Part shown: one piece after another, positions 1 through 7,453 of the stretch | Numbering within the stretch: the first letter of the stretch is position 1 | How the letters are laid out: every line of letters begins with the position of its first letter | The notes under the pieces: generated by a model | The model's input: the letters and a program-made list of their open reading frames with translations, nothing else | What the model was told of the DNA's origin: nothing | Databases searched by the model: none | Translations under genes and position numbers: made by a program | Assembly: GCF_004345425.1 (NCBI RefSeq) | Contig: NZ_SLVP01000001.1 | Coordinates: 62,001-126,000, forward strand | DNA: 64,000 nucleotides | DNA from: Paenibacillus sp. BK033 | Lineage (GTDB): Bacteria; Bacillota; Bacilli; Paenibacillales; Paenibacillaceae | Direction: 5' to 3'

Positions 1-292
1 CATCCAGGAACTCCTGGCGCTCGCCGTTAACGAATTCCAACGTGATGTAATAATAAGTATGGGACGAATGGCTGACGTGGCCGTCATGGTTATGGGAGCT
101 CTGTCTCACGTCCATTCGTTTGGATACAACTTTCGCGTAAATCGACTCTTTGGGTGAAGTAGCATTTTGCACATACTTAGCGCCGCGGTAAACGACGGTT
201 CCGATAACGATAAGGAATCCGATTACGATAACGATGGGAATAATAGTGATCATGAGATCAAATCCCGCCGGTGATCCAAAGCCGTTGTTCAT
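1..292 (-). CDS. DUF2500-like membrane protein (3' end cut by window)
   Basis: The reverse strand reads from an ATG at 292 through the window edge, so the C-terminus is missing. A GGAGGAACAAGAA ribosome binding site precedes the start. The product opens with a short polar stretch and one transmembrane helix (about residues 14-33, rich in Ile/Val). A cytoplasmic or extracellular segment follows, with a beta-type ending (TYYYITLEFVNGERQEF). This shape matches the DUF2500 family, small single-pass proteins of unknown function. It is divergent from the tetR gene. I know of no biochemical role for the family, so the name is a family assignment from recall, not a function. Confidence 0.7.
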   Translation of the reverse strand, partial: MNNGFGSPAGFDLMITIIPIVIVIGFLIVIGTVVYRGAKYVQNATSPKESIYAKVVSKRMDVRQSSHNHDGHVSHSSHTYYYITLEFVNGERQEFLD

Positions 293-370
293 TTCTTGTT
301 CCTCCGATGCTTCCACGATATGGATATGAAGTACGTTGATTGTACGCGTGGAAGAGAAGAAAAGTTGCAC

Positions 371-400
371 TTGAACTTGGGATATCGAATATGTTATAAA
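371..400 (+). promoter_or_regulatory. Probable sigma-A promoter of the tetR gene
   Basis: TTGAAC (371-376) and TATAAA (395-400) are separated by 18 bp, about 80 bp upstream of the TetR start codon. The predicted transcription start falls just before the palindrome at 413-441. Confidence 0.5.
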
Positions 401-412
401 TGATTTATGACT

Positions 413-441
413 AAATGACCGAAATTGAATTATGGTCATTT
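413..441. promoter_or_regulatory. Putative TetR-type operator, copy 1
   Basis: The half-sites AAATGACC (413-420) and GGTCATTT (434-441) form a perfect 8-bp inverted repeat with a 13-bp spacer, in the 5' leader of tetR. The same arrangement recurs at 1117-1145 before the adjacent membrane gene. Autoregulation by the neighbouring TetR protein is inferred from this pairing. Confidence 0.6.
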
Positions 442-482
442 CGGAAAGTTCATGATCGTAGAAGGAGAGGAGAAATTGACTC

Positions 483-1079
483 ATGTCCATTGACCGCAAA
501 GCGTTAATATTGAAGGCAGCGACGCAGTCGTTTGCGCAATTCGGCTATAAAGCGACCACAATGGATTTGGTGTCCAAGATCGCAAGCGTGGGCAAAGGCA
601 CGATCTATACCTTTTTCAAGACGAAGGAAGAGTTGTTCGAGGCGATCCTGAACAAGGCAGAGATCGAGTTGAAGGAAGCTATGAACTGCGGATTTGATAT
701 GGAAGGCAGTGAGCGTTCATTCATTCATAGTGTGTTCAGCCTGCTTGATTCTATCCTTGAATTCCGTTCGGATCATGAGCTGTTCGTCAAGCTGGCGCAA
801 GAGGTTCGGGATATCGGCACCGTGCAGGCGCTGGAGGGGATCCGGCGGATGGAACTGTTTGGTCTTGAGTTTCTGAAGCAGAAGCTGGACCTTGCGATTG
901 AGAAAGGCGAAGTGAGGGAATGCGATACGACAATCACATCCTATATGATCTTCCGCCTGTATCTGGGGCTTGCAACGGAATGGAACAAGTCGCATAGCGA
1001 GCCGCTCACCAAGGAGCAGATTAAGGAGAACATCGCGATGCTTATTACCAAAGGCATTATGAAGGAATCCCGATCTTAG
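483..1079 (+). CDS. TetR/AcrR family transcriptional regulator
   Basis: The protein has 198 residues, a normal TetR length. The N-terminal helix-turn-helix spans about residues 8-55, with the typical run AATQSFAQFGYKATTMDLVS followed by GKGTIYTFFKTKEELF. The remaining all-helical part would be the ligand and dimerisation domain; its ligand cannot be predicted. The ATG follows an AAGGAGAGGAG ribosome binding site. The gene lies directly upstream of a YhgE/Pip protein, as in Bacillus yhgD-yhgE. Both genes have an AAATGACC-N13-GGTCATTT-like palindrome upstream, so it most likely represses itself and the membrane protein. Confidence 0.9.
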   Translation: MSIDRKALILKAATQSFAQFGYKATTMDLVSKIASVGKGTIYTFFKTKEELFEAILNKAEIELKEAMNCGFDMEGSERSFIHSVFSLLDSILEFRSDHELFVKLAQEVRDIGTVQALEGIRRMELFGLEFLKQKLDLAIEKGEVRECDTTITSYMIFRLYLGLATEWNKSHSEPLTKEQIKENIAMLITKGIMKESRS

Positions 1080-1086
1080 AAAATTC

Positions 1087-1110
1087 CAGCCTGTAAAGGG
1101 CTGTTTTTTT
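1087..1110 (+). terminator. Weak intrinsic terminator after tetR
   Basis: A 5-bp stem (CAGCC/GGCTG) is followed by seven T residues just after the TetR stop codon. The short stem suggests partial termination, so readthrough into the next gene is possible. Confidence 0.45.
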
Positions 1111-1116
1111 GGTCCA

Positions 1117-1145
1117 AAATGACCAAAATACGGATTTAGTCATTT
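1117..1145. promoter_or_regulatory. Putative TetR-type operator, copy 2
   Basis: AAATGACC (1117-1124) and AGTCATTT (1138-1145) have the same 13-bp spacing as the palindrome before tetR, with one mismatch. The site lies about 30 bp before the YhgE/Pip start codon, a position suited to repression. Confidence 0.55.
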
Positions 1146-1172
1146 ATTCAACCGAAAGAAGGATGTGTGAAC

Positions 1173-3263
1173 ATGAAGCCGATTCAAGTTTTCCTCAAGG
1201 ACATGAAAACGCTGGCGACCAAAAGAATGCTGCTGCTTTCTTTTATAGGCGTCGCCCTGCTTCCCATGCTGTACAGCAGCATACTGATTGACGGCTCGAT
1301 GGACCCTTACGGCCAGACGAGCAAGCTTCCCGTCGCCGTGGTTAACCTTGATAAAGGAGCGACTTACGAAGGGAAGACGATGAATGTCGGGGAAGACTTC
1401 GTTGACGAATTGAAGAAAAGCGATAATTTCAAATGGGATTTCGTAAGCGAAGAGCAGGCGAAGGATGGCATGGAGCATAACGATTATTACATGACCATTA
1501 CCGTGCCTAGCAACTTCTCGGAAAATGCTGCGACCTTAACGCAGGAAAATCCGGTTCAGGCGGAGCTGATTTTCGAACCGAACAGTCAATATAACTTTGT
1601 AGCTGGTCAGATTGGCAACAGTGCCATGAAGGAATTGCGTTCGAAGCTTAACACGCAAATTACCGAAGCGTATACCCGCAGCATGTTCGAGCAGGTCGGA
1701 ACCATCTCCGACGGACTGGGCAAAGCGGGAGAAGGCGCAACCGAATTGAAGGACGGGGCCGGCAGGCTGGAGGACGGCATCACAACGCTGAAGGATAACC
1801 TCAATAAGCTGGCCAGCGGCACCTCCGAGCTGAGCGGCGGCGTATCCAAGCTGTACGATGGCGCAACAACCTTAAGTCAAGGCACCAGCCAATTGGCCTC
1901 CGGGGCATCAAGCTTGGCTGGCGGTCTGGGGCAATTGTCCGCGGCCGGGCAGCAGCTCGTAGACGGAGCTTCGCAGTCCAAGGCTGGCGCAGCCCAATTG
2001 GCAGAAGGATTAAAGGCTTCCAAAGACGGCGCGGCTGAACTGAAGCAAGGACTAACCGCTTCTTCCGCGGCAAGCGGTCAGGTAGCCGACGGTGCGGACC
2101 AGGTTGCAAAAGGACTCGAGCAGCTGATGGCGGGGACGCCTGAGCTGCAAGATAACGAGGCGCTGAAGCAGCTGCTTGCGGCAAGCAAGCAGGTTGCTGC
2201 CGGAAGCGCGAAGCTGAAGGAAGGCCAGGAGCAGCTTCTGGCTGGAAGCAGCAAGCTGGCGCAAGGCCAAGAGCAGTTATATGCAGGCGCCAATTCGCTT
2301 AGCCAAGGCCAGGAGAAACTGGCTTCCGGTCTCGAGACCTTTGGCGGGAAGCTGAAGGAAGCGGGAACCGGCGCTGAGCAGCTGGCTGCGGGAGCAAAAG
2401 CCGCAAACAGCGGCGCCGCTCAACTGAAGGATGGACTCGGCAAGCTATCAGGCGGCGTAGAAGGCATTGCCGACGGCTCGAAGCAGCTGGACCAAGGCGC
2501 AGGACAACTGAAGGACGGCTCGGCGCAGCTCGTGAACGGCTCGGGCGAGCTGGCAACGAAGCTGAATGACGCCGCTGCGGAGACCGGCAGCATCAAGGAT
2601 GGCGACAATATCGTAAACATGTTTGCGGAGCCGGTTGTCGTAAAAGAAAATACGGACCATAAGCTCGACCGTTATGGACTTGGCATTGCCCCTTACTTCT
2701 TATCGCTGGCGTTGTTTATGGGCGCGCTTGTTTATACGACGGTATTCTCGGTGCGCGATTCGTACACTTTGGGCGCAACACCGATGGGCCGGTTCATGAG
2801 CCGCACATTGACCTATGTGACGATTAGCCTTCTGCAGTCCCTGATTGCCGATGCCGTACTTTTATACGGATTAAAGATAGACGTAACGAGCGTACCGCTC
2901 TTTGTGCTCTTTACTATTCTGACAAGTTTAGCGTATACGTTCATTATTCAAGCGCTTGTTACATGGCTGGATAATCCGGGCCGTTTCCTGGTCGTTCTGC
3001 TGATGATCTTCCAGCTTACATCAAGCGCCGGCACCTTCCCGCTCGAGCTGCTGCCGGACTGGATGCAGAAGCTGAACCCATGGCTGCCGATGACCCATGC
3101 GATTACAGGCTTCAAGACGATTATCGCAAGCGGCGATTATGCCCTGATGCGCGAGCAGATGCTTATCCTAGGCGCTTTTGCCGTCGCGTTCCTGGCCCTT
3201 ACCTTCCTGTACTTCAAACGTCAGTCGAAGAGTACTGCGGACCACATCACGATTGCTGTGTGA
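1173..3263 (+). CDS. YhgE/Pip-family membrane protein with coiled-coil domain
   Basis: The protein has about 696 residues. A transmembrane helix lies near residues 17-40. A soluble extracytoplasmic part follows, then a long region (about 175-490) of repeats in the pattern L-x-x-G-x-x-x-L (for example ELKDGAGRLEDGITTLKDNL). At least five membrane helices make up the C-terminal ABC-2-type part. This is the domain order of YhgE/Pip proteins, which include phage infection protein homologues and ESX/type VII-associated proteins. I prefer ATG 1173 to GTG 1167 because the AGAAGGA site (1157-1163) is 9 bp away from it and only 3 bp from the GTG. The upstream TetR protein probably controls it. The transported or secreted substrate is unknown. 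Confidence 0.85.
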   Translation: MKPIQVFLKDMKTLATKRMLLLSFIGVALLPMLYSSILIDGSMDPYGQTSKLPVAVVNLDKGATYEGKTMNVGEDFVDELKKSDNFKWDFVSEEQAKDGMEHNDYYMTITVPSNFSENAATLTQENPVQAELIFEPNSQYNFVAGQIGNSAMKELRSKLNTQITEAYTRSMFEQVGTISDGLGKAGEGATELKDGAGRLEDGITTLKDNLNKLASGTSELSGGVSKLYDGATTLSQGTSQLASGASSLAGGLGQLSAAGQQLVDGASQSKAGAAQLAEGLKASKDGAAELKQGLTASSAASGQVADGADQVAKGLEQLMAGTPELQDNEALKQLLAASKQVAAGSAKLKEGQEQLLAGSSKLAQGQEQLYAGANSLSQGQEKLASGLETFGGKLKEAGTGAEQLAAGAKAANSGAAQLKDGLGKLSGGVEGIADGSKQLDQGAGQLKDGSAQLVNGSGELATKLNDAAAETGSIKDGDNIVNMFAEPVVVKENTDHKLDRYGLGIAPYFLSLALFMGALVYTTVFSVRDSYTLGATPMGRFMSRTLTYVTISLLQSLIADAVLLYGLKIDVTSVPLFVLFTILTSLAYTFIIQALVTWLDNPGRFLVVLLMIFQLTSSAGTFPLELLPDWMQKLNPWLPMTHAITGFKTIIASGDYALMREQMLILGAFAVAFLALTFLYFKRQSKSTADHITIAV

Positions 3264-3371
3264 GCTTAGCGGCTGGATAGCGATCTATTAATTGACATGG
3301 AACATGCAACCACGTGCCCTTTTCTCTTACTAGCAAATCGGTTACTATAAATAGAATAAGCAGATGAACAA

Positions 3372-3409
3372 AGCGGCCGTCATTTGACGGCTTCTTTTCT
3401 TTTTTTTCG
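3372..3409 (+). terminator. Intrinsic terminator after the YhgE/Pip gene
   Basis: GCCGTCA (3376-3382) pairs with TGACGGC (3385-3391) and is followed by a T-rich tract. It sits just before the ribosome binding site of the next gene. Confidence 0.6.
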
Positions 3410-3427
3410 TATGGGAGAGTGAGTACA

Positions 3428-5311
3428 TTGTTTTCGTTCCACAAAGACGATTACCGGCGTTCGCCGATGATCGCAATATGGCTTCTGCTGCTTGTGAAAT
3501 CCGTCCTGTTCCGGTTATTCCTGTTCGGAGAGCTGAAATGGAACGGCCTTCTGGCCGATGCGGCGGCTTGGCTTGGGCTGCTCCTTATCGTGGAGCTCGT
3601 TACCGCAGCAAGATGGAGAGGGATCGCTTATTGGGCGGTGAATTTGGTTGTGTCCGTCCTGCTCTTTGCGTCAACCGTCTACTTCAGTTATTACGGCTCC
3701 GTGCCGACGTATACCGCCCTCAAGGCGCTTGATCAAGTCAATCAAATTCAAGACAGCGTCGAATCGCTAATTAAGAGTATCTATTATATTTATTTTCTGG
3801 ACCTTGCGATTCTAGCAATCTTGTATATCGTTCGTTTAATCAGAGGAACCCGGGTTTCGGGGAGAAAAAGAATCGGCCAGCTCCGTCTCGTCATTGGAGG
3901 CCTTCTGGTCTGTATCGTTGTATCCGGAAGCCTGGTTTATGCCGGGAGCGATATTCCGAATGAACTGGAGCAAGCCGAAGGGCTGGGCTTTATCGGGTAT
4001 CAGGCGGCTGCAGCCTGGAATAACCAGAGCGAGAAGGCGATAGCGAGCAGCGGCGATATTGAACAGACCAAAGCGGACATTAACGAACTGATGTCTTCCT
4101 ACTCTTATCAGGATCAACCGGGCCAGCCGGCTGTTCAGTTCGGAACCGCTCAGGGGAAAAATGTGATTGTGGTCCAGATGGAGGCTTTTCAGAACTTTCC
4201 GCTTCATCTGTCCGTTGGCAGAGTAGAGCTGACGCCCGTGCTGAACAAGCTGGCTGACGAGAGCTATTATTTCCCTCATATTTATCAGCAGATCGGACAG
4301 GGCAACACCTCGGATGCGGAGTTTATGTCGAACACCTCGATTTACCCGACGGGGGAGATCGCCATGTCGACGGGTTACGGCAACCGCGAGCTGCCAAGCA
4401 TGCCGCGCATGCTGGAGAGCAAAGGGTATGAGGCCAGCACGTTTCACGTCAACGATGTGACGTTCTGGGACCGGAACAAGCTGTATCCGGCGCTGGGCTT
4501 CAACCATTACTATGATAAGCCGTTCTACACCAATGATCACTTTAACGCGTTTGGCGCATCGGATGAGGAGCTGTACAAGGTTGCGGTAGACAAGCTGCAG
4601 GCGCTGCACGAGCAGAAGAAGCCGTTTTACGCGCAGATGGTGACCGTCTCCAGCCACTTCCCGTTCGAGGTGCCGAAGGACCGGACGGATTTGACCCTTC
4701 CGGCCTCCATGGAAGGAACGCAGCTCGGCAACTATTTGCAGGCCGTTCATTACACGGACTATGCGCTTGGCACGCTCATTGACCGCCTGAAGGCGAACGG
4801 CATGTGGGACGATACGGTGCTTGTTGCGTATGGGGACCACTTCGGCCTGCAGCCGGAGAAAGCCAGCGCGGCGGAGATCAGCCAGCAGCTGGGCATTCAT
4901 TACGATGACCGGCTCAGCCGGTTCAATATTCCGCTCATAATCCATGTTCCGGGCCAGAGCGGCGGCCATGTCGTGGAGCAGCCGGGCGGGCAGCTTGATA
5001 TTATGCCGACCCTCGCGAACCTGCTGGGCGTAAAGCCTGCGGACGAAGGGGTGGTGCCGTTCGGGCATGACCTGCTGAACATTAACCATAACGTATTTGG
5101 CATGCGGTATTATCTGCCGACAGGATCCTTCTTCAACAACGATATCCTGTTCGTTCCGGGCAAAGGCTTTGACGACGGCACGGCCTACTCGCTCAAAACG
5201 ATGGAGCCCGTCCGGGACTTCTCGAAGTACAAGAGCGATTACGACTACATCATGAAGCTGATGGGTCTGTCGGACCAGTATGTCCGCCAGCTGCCTAAGA
5301 GGACGCCATAA
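3428..5311 (+). CDS. LTA synthase family (sulfatase-fold) membrane enzyme
   Basis: The product has about 627 residues: five predicted N-terminal membrane helices (to about residue 175), then an extracellular alkaline-phosphatase/sulfatase-fold domain. The nucleophile motif QGNTSDAEF places the catalytic threonine near residue 293. The metal-binding YGDHFG motif lies near 470. Members of this family transfer glycerol phosphate from phosphatidylglycerol to make lipoteichoic acid, or prime that polymer. The start is uncertain. TTG 3428 sits about 9 bp after GGGAGAG, whereas GTG 3419 overlaps that site; ATG 3467 would trim the first residues. It is a single-gene unit with terminators on both sides. 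Whether it is a synthase or a primase cannot be told from sequence. Confidence 0.88.
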   Translation: MFSFHKDDYRRSPMIAIWLLLLVKSVLFRLFLFGELKWNGLLADAAAWLGLLLIVELVTAARWRGIAYWAVNLVVSVLLFASTVYFSYYGSVPTYTALKALDQVNQIQDSVESLIKSIYYIYFLDLAILAILYIVRLIRGTRVSGRKRIGQLRLVIGGLLVCIVVSGSLVYAGSDIPNELEQAEGLGFIGYQAAAAWNNQSEKAIASSGDIEQTKADINELMSSYSYQDQPGQPAVQFGTAQGKNVIVVQMEAFQNFPLHLSVGRVELTPVLNKLADESYYFPHIYQQIGQGNTSDAEFMSNTSIYPTGEIAMSTGYGNRELPSMPRMLESKGYEASTFHVNDVTFWDRNKLYPALGFNHYYDKPFYTNDHFNAFGASDEELYKVAVDKLQALHEQKKPFYAQMVTVSSHFPFEVPKDRTDLTLPASMEGTQLGNYLQAVHYTDYALGTLIDRLKANGMWDDTVLVAYGDHFGLQPEKASAAEISQQLGIHYDDRLSRFNIPLIIHVPGQSGGHVVEQPGGQLDIMPTLANLLGVKPADEGVVPFGHDLLNINHNVFGMRYYLPTGSFFNNDILFVPGKGFDDGTAYSLKTMEPVRDFSKYKSDYDYIMKLMGLSDQYVRQLPKRTP

Positions 5312-5517
5312 ATTGCAGGGAGAATTGTTGTAGCTCCGTCATGACGCAAATGGGTCTCCTTACGGCCGCTGTTGCTTTCACTTTGCTTTGAACTATGTTC
5401 TGGATGATGCAAAGTGAAAGCAAAGGCGAGCACTTCAAAGCTTTCTGAAAGAAAGCTGCTTCGTAAGCTTAAGCTTTCCTCCAGGAGATCCATTTCCTCT
5501 ATTCCGTCCTGCAATTT
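5310..5517. repeat. Palindromic interspersed element (MITE/REP-like)
   Basis: The ends AAATTGCAGG (5310-5319) and CCTGCAATTT (5508-5517) are perfect 10-bp inverted repeats. Inside is a 15-bp perfect inverted repeat (5372-5386 with 5409-5423). The segment 5337-5371 matches the reverse complement of 6061-6095 at 28 of 35 positions, and a related copy lies in the right arm around 5480-5500. No open reading frame fills the element. It begins right at the stop of the LTA-synthase-like gene. Confidence 0.6.
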
Positions 5518-5534
5518 TATTTTTATATAAACCG

Positions 5535-5570
5535 CAAAGGGCAGCCATTTATTTGGCTGCCCTTTGGTTT
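5535..5570. terminator. Bidirectional terminator hairpin
   Basis: CAAAGGGCAGCCA (5535-5547) pairs perfectly with TGGCTGCCCTTTG (5554-5566) and is followed by a T-rich stretch on the plus strand. It lies between the plus-strand LTA-synthase-like gene and the minus-strand small membrane gene and probably serves both. Confidence 0.75.
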
Positions 5571-5574
5571 TTAG

Positions 5575-5778
5575 TTAGAGAAAAGGGAAAAATCCAGAGA
5601 ACAGAAAAATGCCGATTGCGATACCAATGATGCCCGAGACTCTACCCATAACGAGCGCGGCATCGCTTGGCTCGGCATTCTTGAACCGCCAGCCGTATTG
5701 CATGTACCAGCCCGCCCTCGGATACAACAGATTGAGAATCCCCAAAACAATAAAGATCACGCCAACAAGCTGGAACAT
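5575..5778 (-). CDS. Small two-helix membrane protein (DUF6199-like)
   Basis: The 67-residue product has two hydrophobic helices (about 3-18 and 48-66) joined by a polar loop containing YGWRFKNAEPSD. The loop motif resembles proteins annotated as DUF6199. The start is supported by a GGAGGAGCTTCT site upstream. Nothing nearby suggests a pathway. The function is unknown. Confidence 0.7.
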   Translation of the reverse strand: MFQLVGVIFIVLGILNLLYPRAGWYMQYGWRFKNAEPSDAALVMGRVSGIIGIAIGIFLFSGFFPFL

Positions 5779-5975
5779 AGAAGCTCCTCCATTTCGTAAC
5801 GGAACGGTAACTATAAGTAGTTGATTTAATCATAATGCAGTACGGATGTGATTGGAATAAATAGCCAGAACTATTTCTTTAGCTACCGCAGGAATCCGTA
5901 CGGCGGTCTGCGGCACGGAAAACCGTCTTATTTGATCAATAGCCACTGGGAGTGGATAATTGAGCTGACACAATA

Positions 5976-6011
5976 AAAAGAGCAGCCCAGATGTCATGGG
6001 GCTGCTCTTTT
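5976..6011 (-). terminator. Terminator hairpin downstream of the 6127-6612 gene
   Basis: AAAAGAGCAGCCC (5976-5988) pairs with GGGCTGCTCTTTT (5999-6011). On the minus strand it follows the 6127-6612 gene by about 115 bp. The A/T-rich flanks would allow function on either strand. Confidence 0.55.
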
Positions 6012-6039
6012 CCGTTTACTCCAACCGTCGGAGTAGGAG

Positions 6040-6095
6040 GAGTAAAGGAAATGCATCTTCCAGCGACTGGAAGGAGATCCATTTCCGGAATGACG
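6040..6095. repeat. Second copy of the interspersed palindromic repeat
   Basis: The segment 6061-6095 is about 80% identical to the reverse complement of 5337-5371. Together with GGAAATGCATCTTCC just upstream it folds into an imperfect hairpin, as the larger copy at 5310-5517 does. Confidence 0.55.
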
Positions 6096-6126
6096 GGCGT
6101 AATCCGACCTTTCCGTCATACCTCGC

Positions 6127-6612
6127 TTAATTCTGCTCGCGGCGGAACCCTTCTTCTTTCATGTATTCCTCGACCTCGCCGTACGCTTCAAAGGCCATCT
6201 CTAGATTTAGTCCGGAATAAACGTACCACATATCATCTTCCCATTTTACGGTCAGGCTTTGATTTTCTCCGTTTGTCCATAGCTGGTCCTTCTTCTTGCG
6301 GTTGCGCGACGGCTTCGGAGCCGGTTCTTCCTCGCGTACGGAGAGCGAATCGATCGATTGGCGGAGCAGCGTACGAAGCTGAAGCTCGTTGTAGTCGCGG
6401 ATGTTGATCATCCCTTTATCGTCCTGGCTGAAATTGCGCAGCAGCCCGGCGTACACGAAGCCGTTGCCGTTCGGGTGCAGGTGGTACACCACATTTTTAC
6501 GGTCATATAAGCTGTTCTCGAACTGGAAATTCACGCGTCCCAGCGATACATTCGTCCGCGTCAGCTCCGGGAACGATTCAATAATAGCCAGCTTTTCGTC
6601 AAAAGTTAACAT
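6127..6612 (-). CDS. Conserved hypothetical protein
   Basis: The 161-residue soluble protein has no membrane segment or signal peptide. It contains a lysine/arginine-rich linker (PKPSRNRKKKD, about residues 98-108) between an N-terminal part with several aromatic residues and a C-terminal acidic helix. I place the start at the ATG at 6612 because GGAGG lies 5 bp upstream; the in-frame ATG at 6627 would lie on the wrong side of that site. I recognise no catalytic motif. Proteins like this are common in Paenibacillus annotations as hypotheticals, but I cannot name a family. Confidence 0.7.
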   Translation of the reverse strand: MLTFDEKLAIIESFPELTRTNVSLGRVNFQFENSLYDRKNVVYHLHPNGNGFVYAGLLRNFSQDDKGMINIRDYNELQLRTLLRQSIDSLSVREEEPAPKPSRNRKKKDQLWTNGENQSLTVKWEDDMWYVYSGLNLEMAFEAYGEVEEYMKEEGFRREQN

Positions 6613-6810
6613 AACATCCTCCATCATCTATCCAAAATGTGCTCCGGCTATTATAGCACAAGCGTCTGCCGCATACGAAGCGGCTTTCGACTGTGCGCAG
6701 CAACTAAAGAGGCAGGCCCGGATTAGTCACCGCCACAAAGTTGCCCCGGGCTCGTTTACTCCTCGCGGCGCTCTGACTATGATAAGGGGAAACGAAGGGA
6801 GCGAGAGAGC

Positions 6811-7290
6811 ATGAAGCAGGATCATACGTATTATTTAAAATATTGCATAGAGGTGTCCCGCAGGTCGAGGGAGAACGGCAATACGCCGTTTGGCGCGATT
6901 CTTGTGAACGAGGAGGGCGAAATTGTCCTGGAGCAGGAGAACGTCGAGATTACGGAAAGACGGTGCACCGGCCATGCCGAAACCGCGTTGATGGAGAAAG
7001 CCTCCCGTCAATACGAGCATCATGATCTGTGGAGCTACACCCTTTACACGACCTTTGAGCCATGCGCGATGTGCTCGGGAGCTATCTATTGGGGCAATGT
7101 GGGAAAAGTGGTCTACGCCGCAACGGAGGAAGCGCTGCTGAAGCTGACGGGCGACCATGAGCAGAACCCGACGTTTAATTTGCCTTGCCGGGATATTTTC
7201 GCCAAAGGCCAGAAGCCGATCGAGGTAGTTGGACCTTTCCCCGAGCTTGAAGAAGAGGTTGTGGCCGTACACAAAGGCTATTGGGAATAA
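6811..7290 (+). CDS. Nucleoside/nucleobase deaminase, CDA superfamily
   Basis: The 159-residue protein carries both zinc-site motifs of the cytidine deaminase-like fold: H55-A-E57 in TGHAETAL, and P84-C85-x-x-C88 in EPCAMCSG. Glu57 would be the proton shuttle. The length and the order of motifs fit guanine deaminase or TadA/CMP-deaminase-like enzymes, which hydrolyse the exocyclic amine of a base. The C-terminal part (NLPCRDIF) resembles guanine deaminase-like members more than TadA, so a free base is the more likely substrate (inference). A GGGAGCGAGAGAG site precedes the ATG. It appears to be monocistronic. Confidence 0.88.
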   Translation: MKQDHTYYLKYCIEVSRRSRENGNTPFGAILVNEEGEIVLEQENVEITERRCTGHAETALMEKASRQYEHHDLWSYTLYTTFEPCAMCSGAIYWGNVGKVVYAATEEALLKLTGDHEQNPTFNLPCRDIFAKGQKPIEVVGPFPELEEEVVAVHKGYWE

Positions 7291-7386
7291 GGTTGAGCAT
7301 AAGCTGCCGGCATGGTGCTCCTAACGGGAGGTCGTCTTTTTTGTCCTTGCCCTGCATAAGCATGTAGAGGTACGGGCTTACGTAGT

Positions 7387-7440
7387 AAGAATTTCCACCA
7401 CTGGCCCTGAGTGAGGCCGGTGGGGTGGAAATTCTTTTTA
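7387..7440 (+). terminator. Intrinsic terminator between the deaminase and yunB
   Basis: AAGAATTTCCACC (7387-7399) pairs with GGTGGAAATTCTT (7424-7436), with further GGCC pairing inside, followed by TTTTTA. It ends immediately before the yunB ribosome binding site, so yunB must be transcribed from within or through this hairpin. Confidence 0.65.
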
Positions 7441-7453
7441 GGAGGCGATGGAA

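Larger units (their letters stand above)
5779..6126. other. Noncoding stretch with hairpins only
   Basis: I see no gene in these 348 bases. They hold the upstream region of the small membrane gene, a terminator-like hairpin (5976-6011) and a copy of the interspersed repeat (about 6040-6095). The 138-residue plus-strand frame that covers this area has no family-like features and runs through the hairpins. Confidence 0.6.

Noticed and set aside
3836..5089. 417-residue minus-strand frame opposite the LTA-synthase-like gene
   Set aside because: Low-complexity Arg/Leu/Val composition and full overlap with a recognised enzyme.
5310..5517. Insertion sequence
   Set aside because: Terminal inverted repeats are present but there is no transposase and no clear target duplication.
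5991..6407. 138-residue plus-strand frame
   Set aside because: Runs through a terminator and a repeat, opposite the 6127-6612 gene, with no family-like segment.
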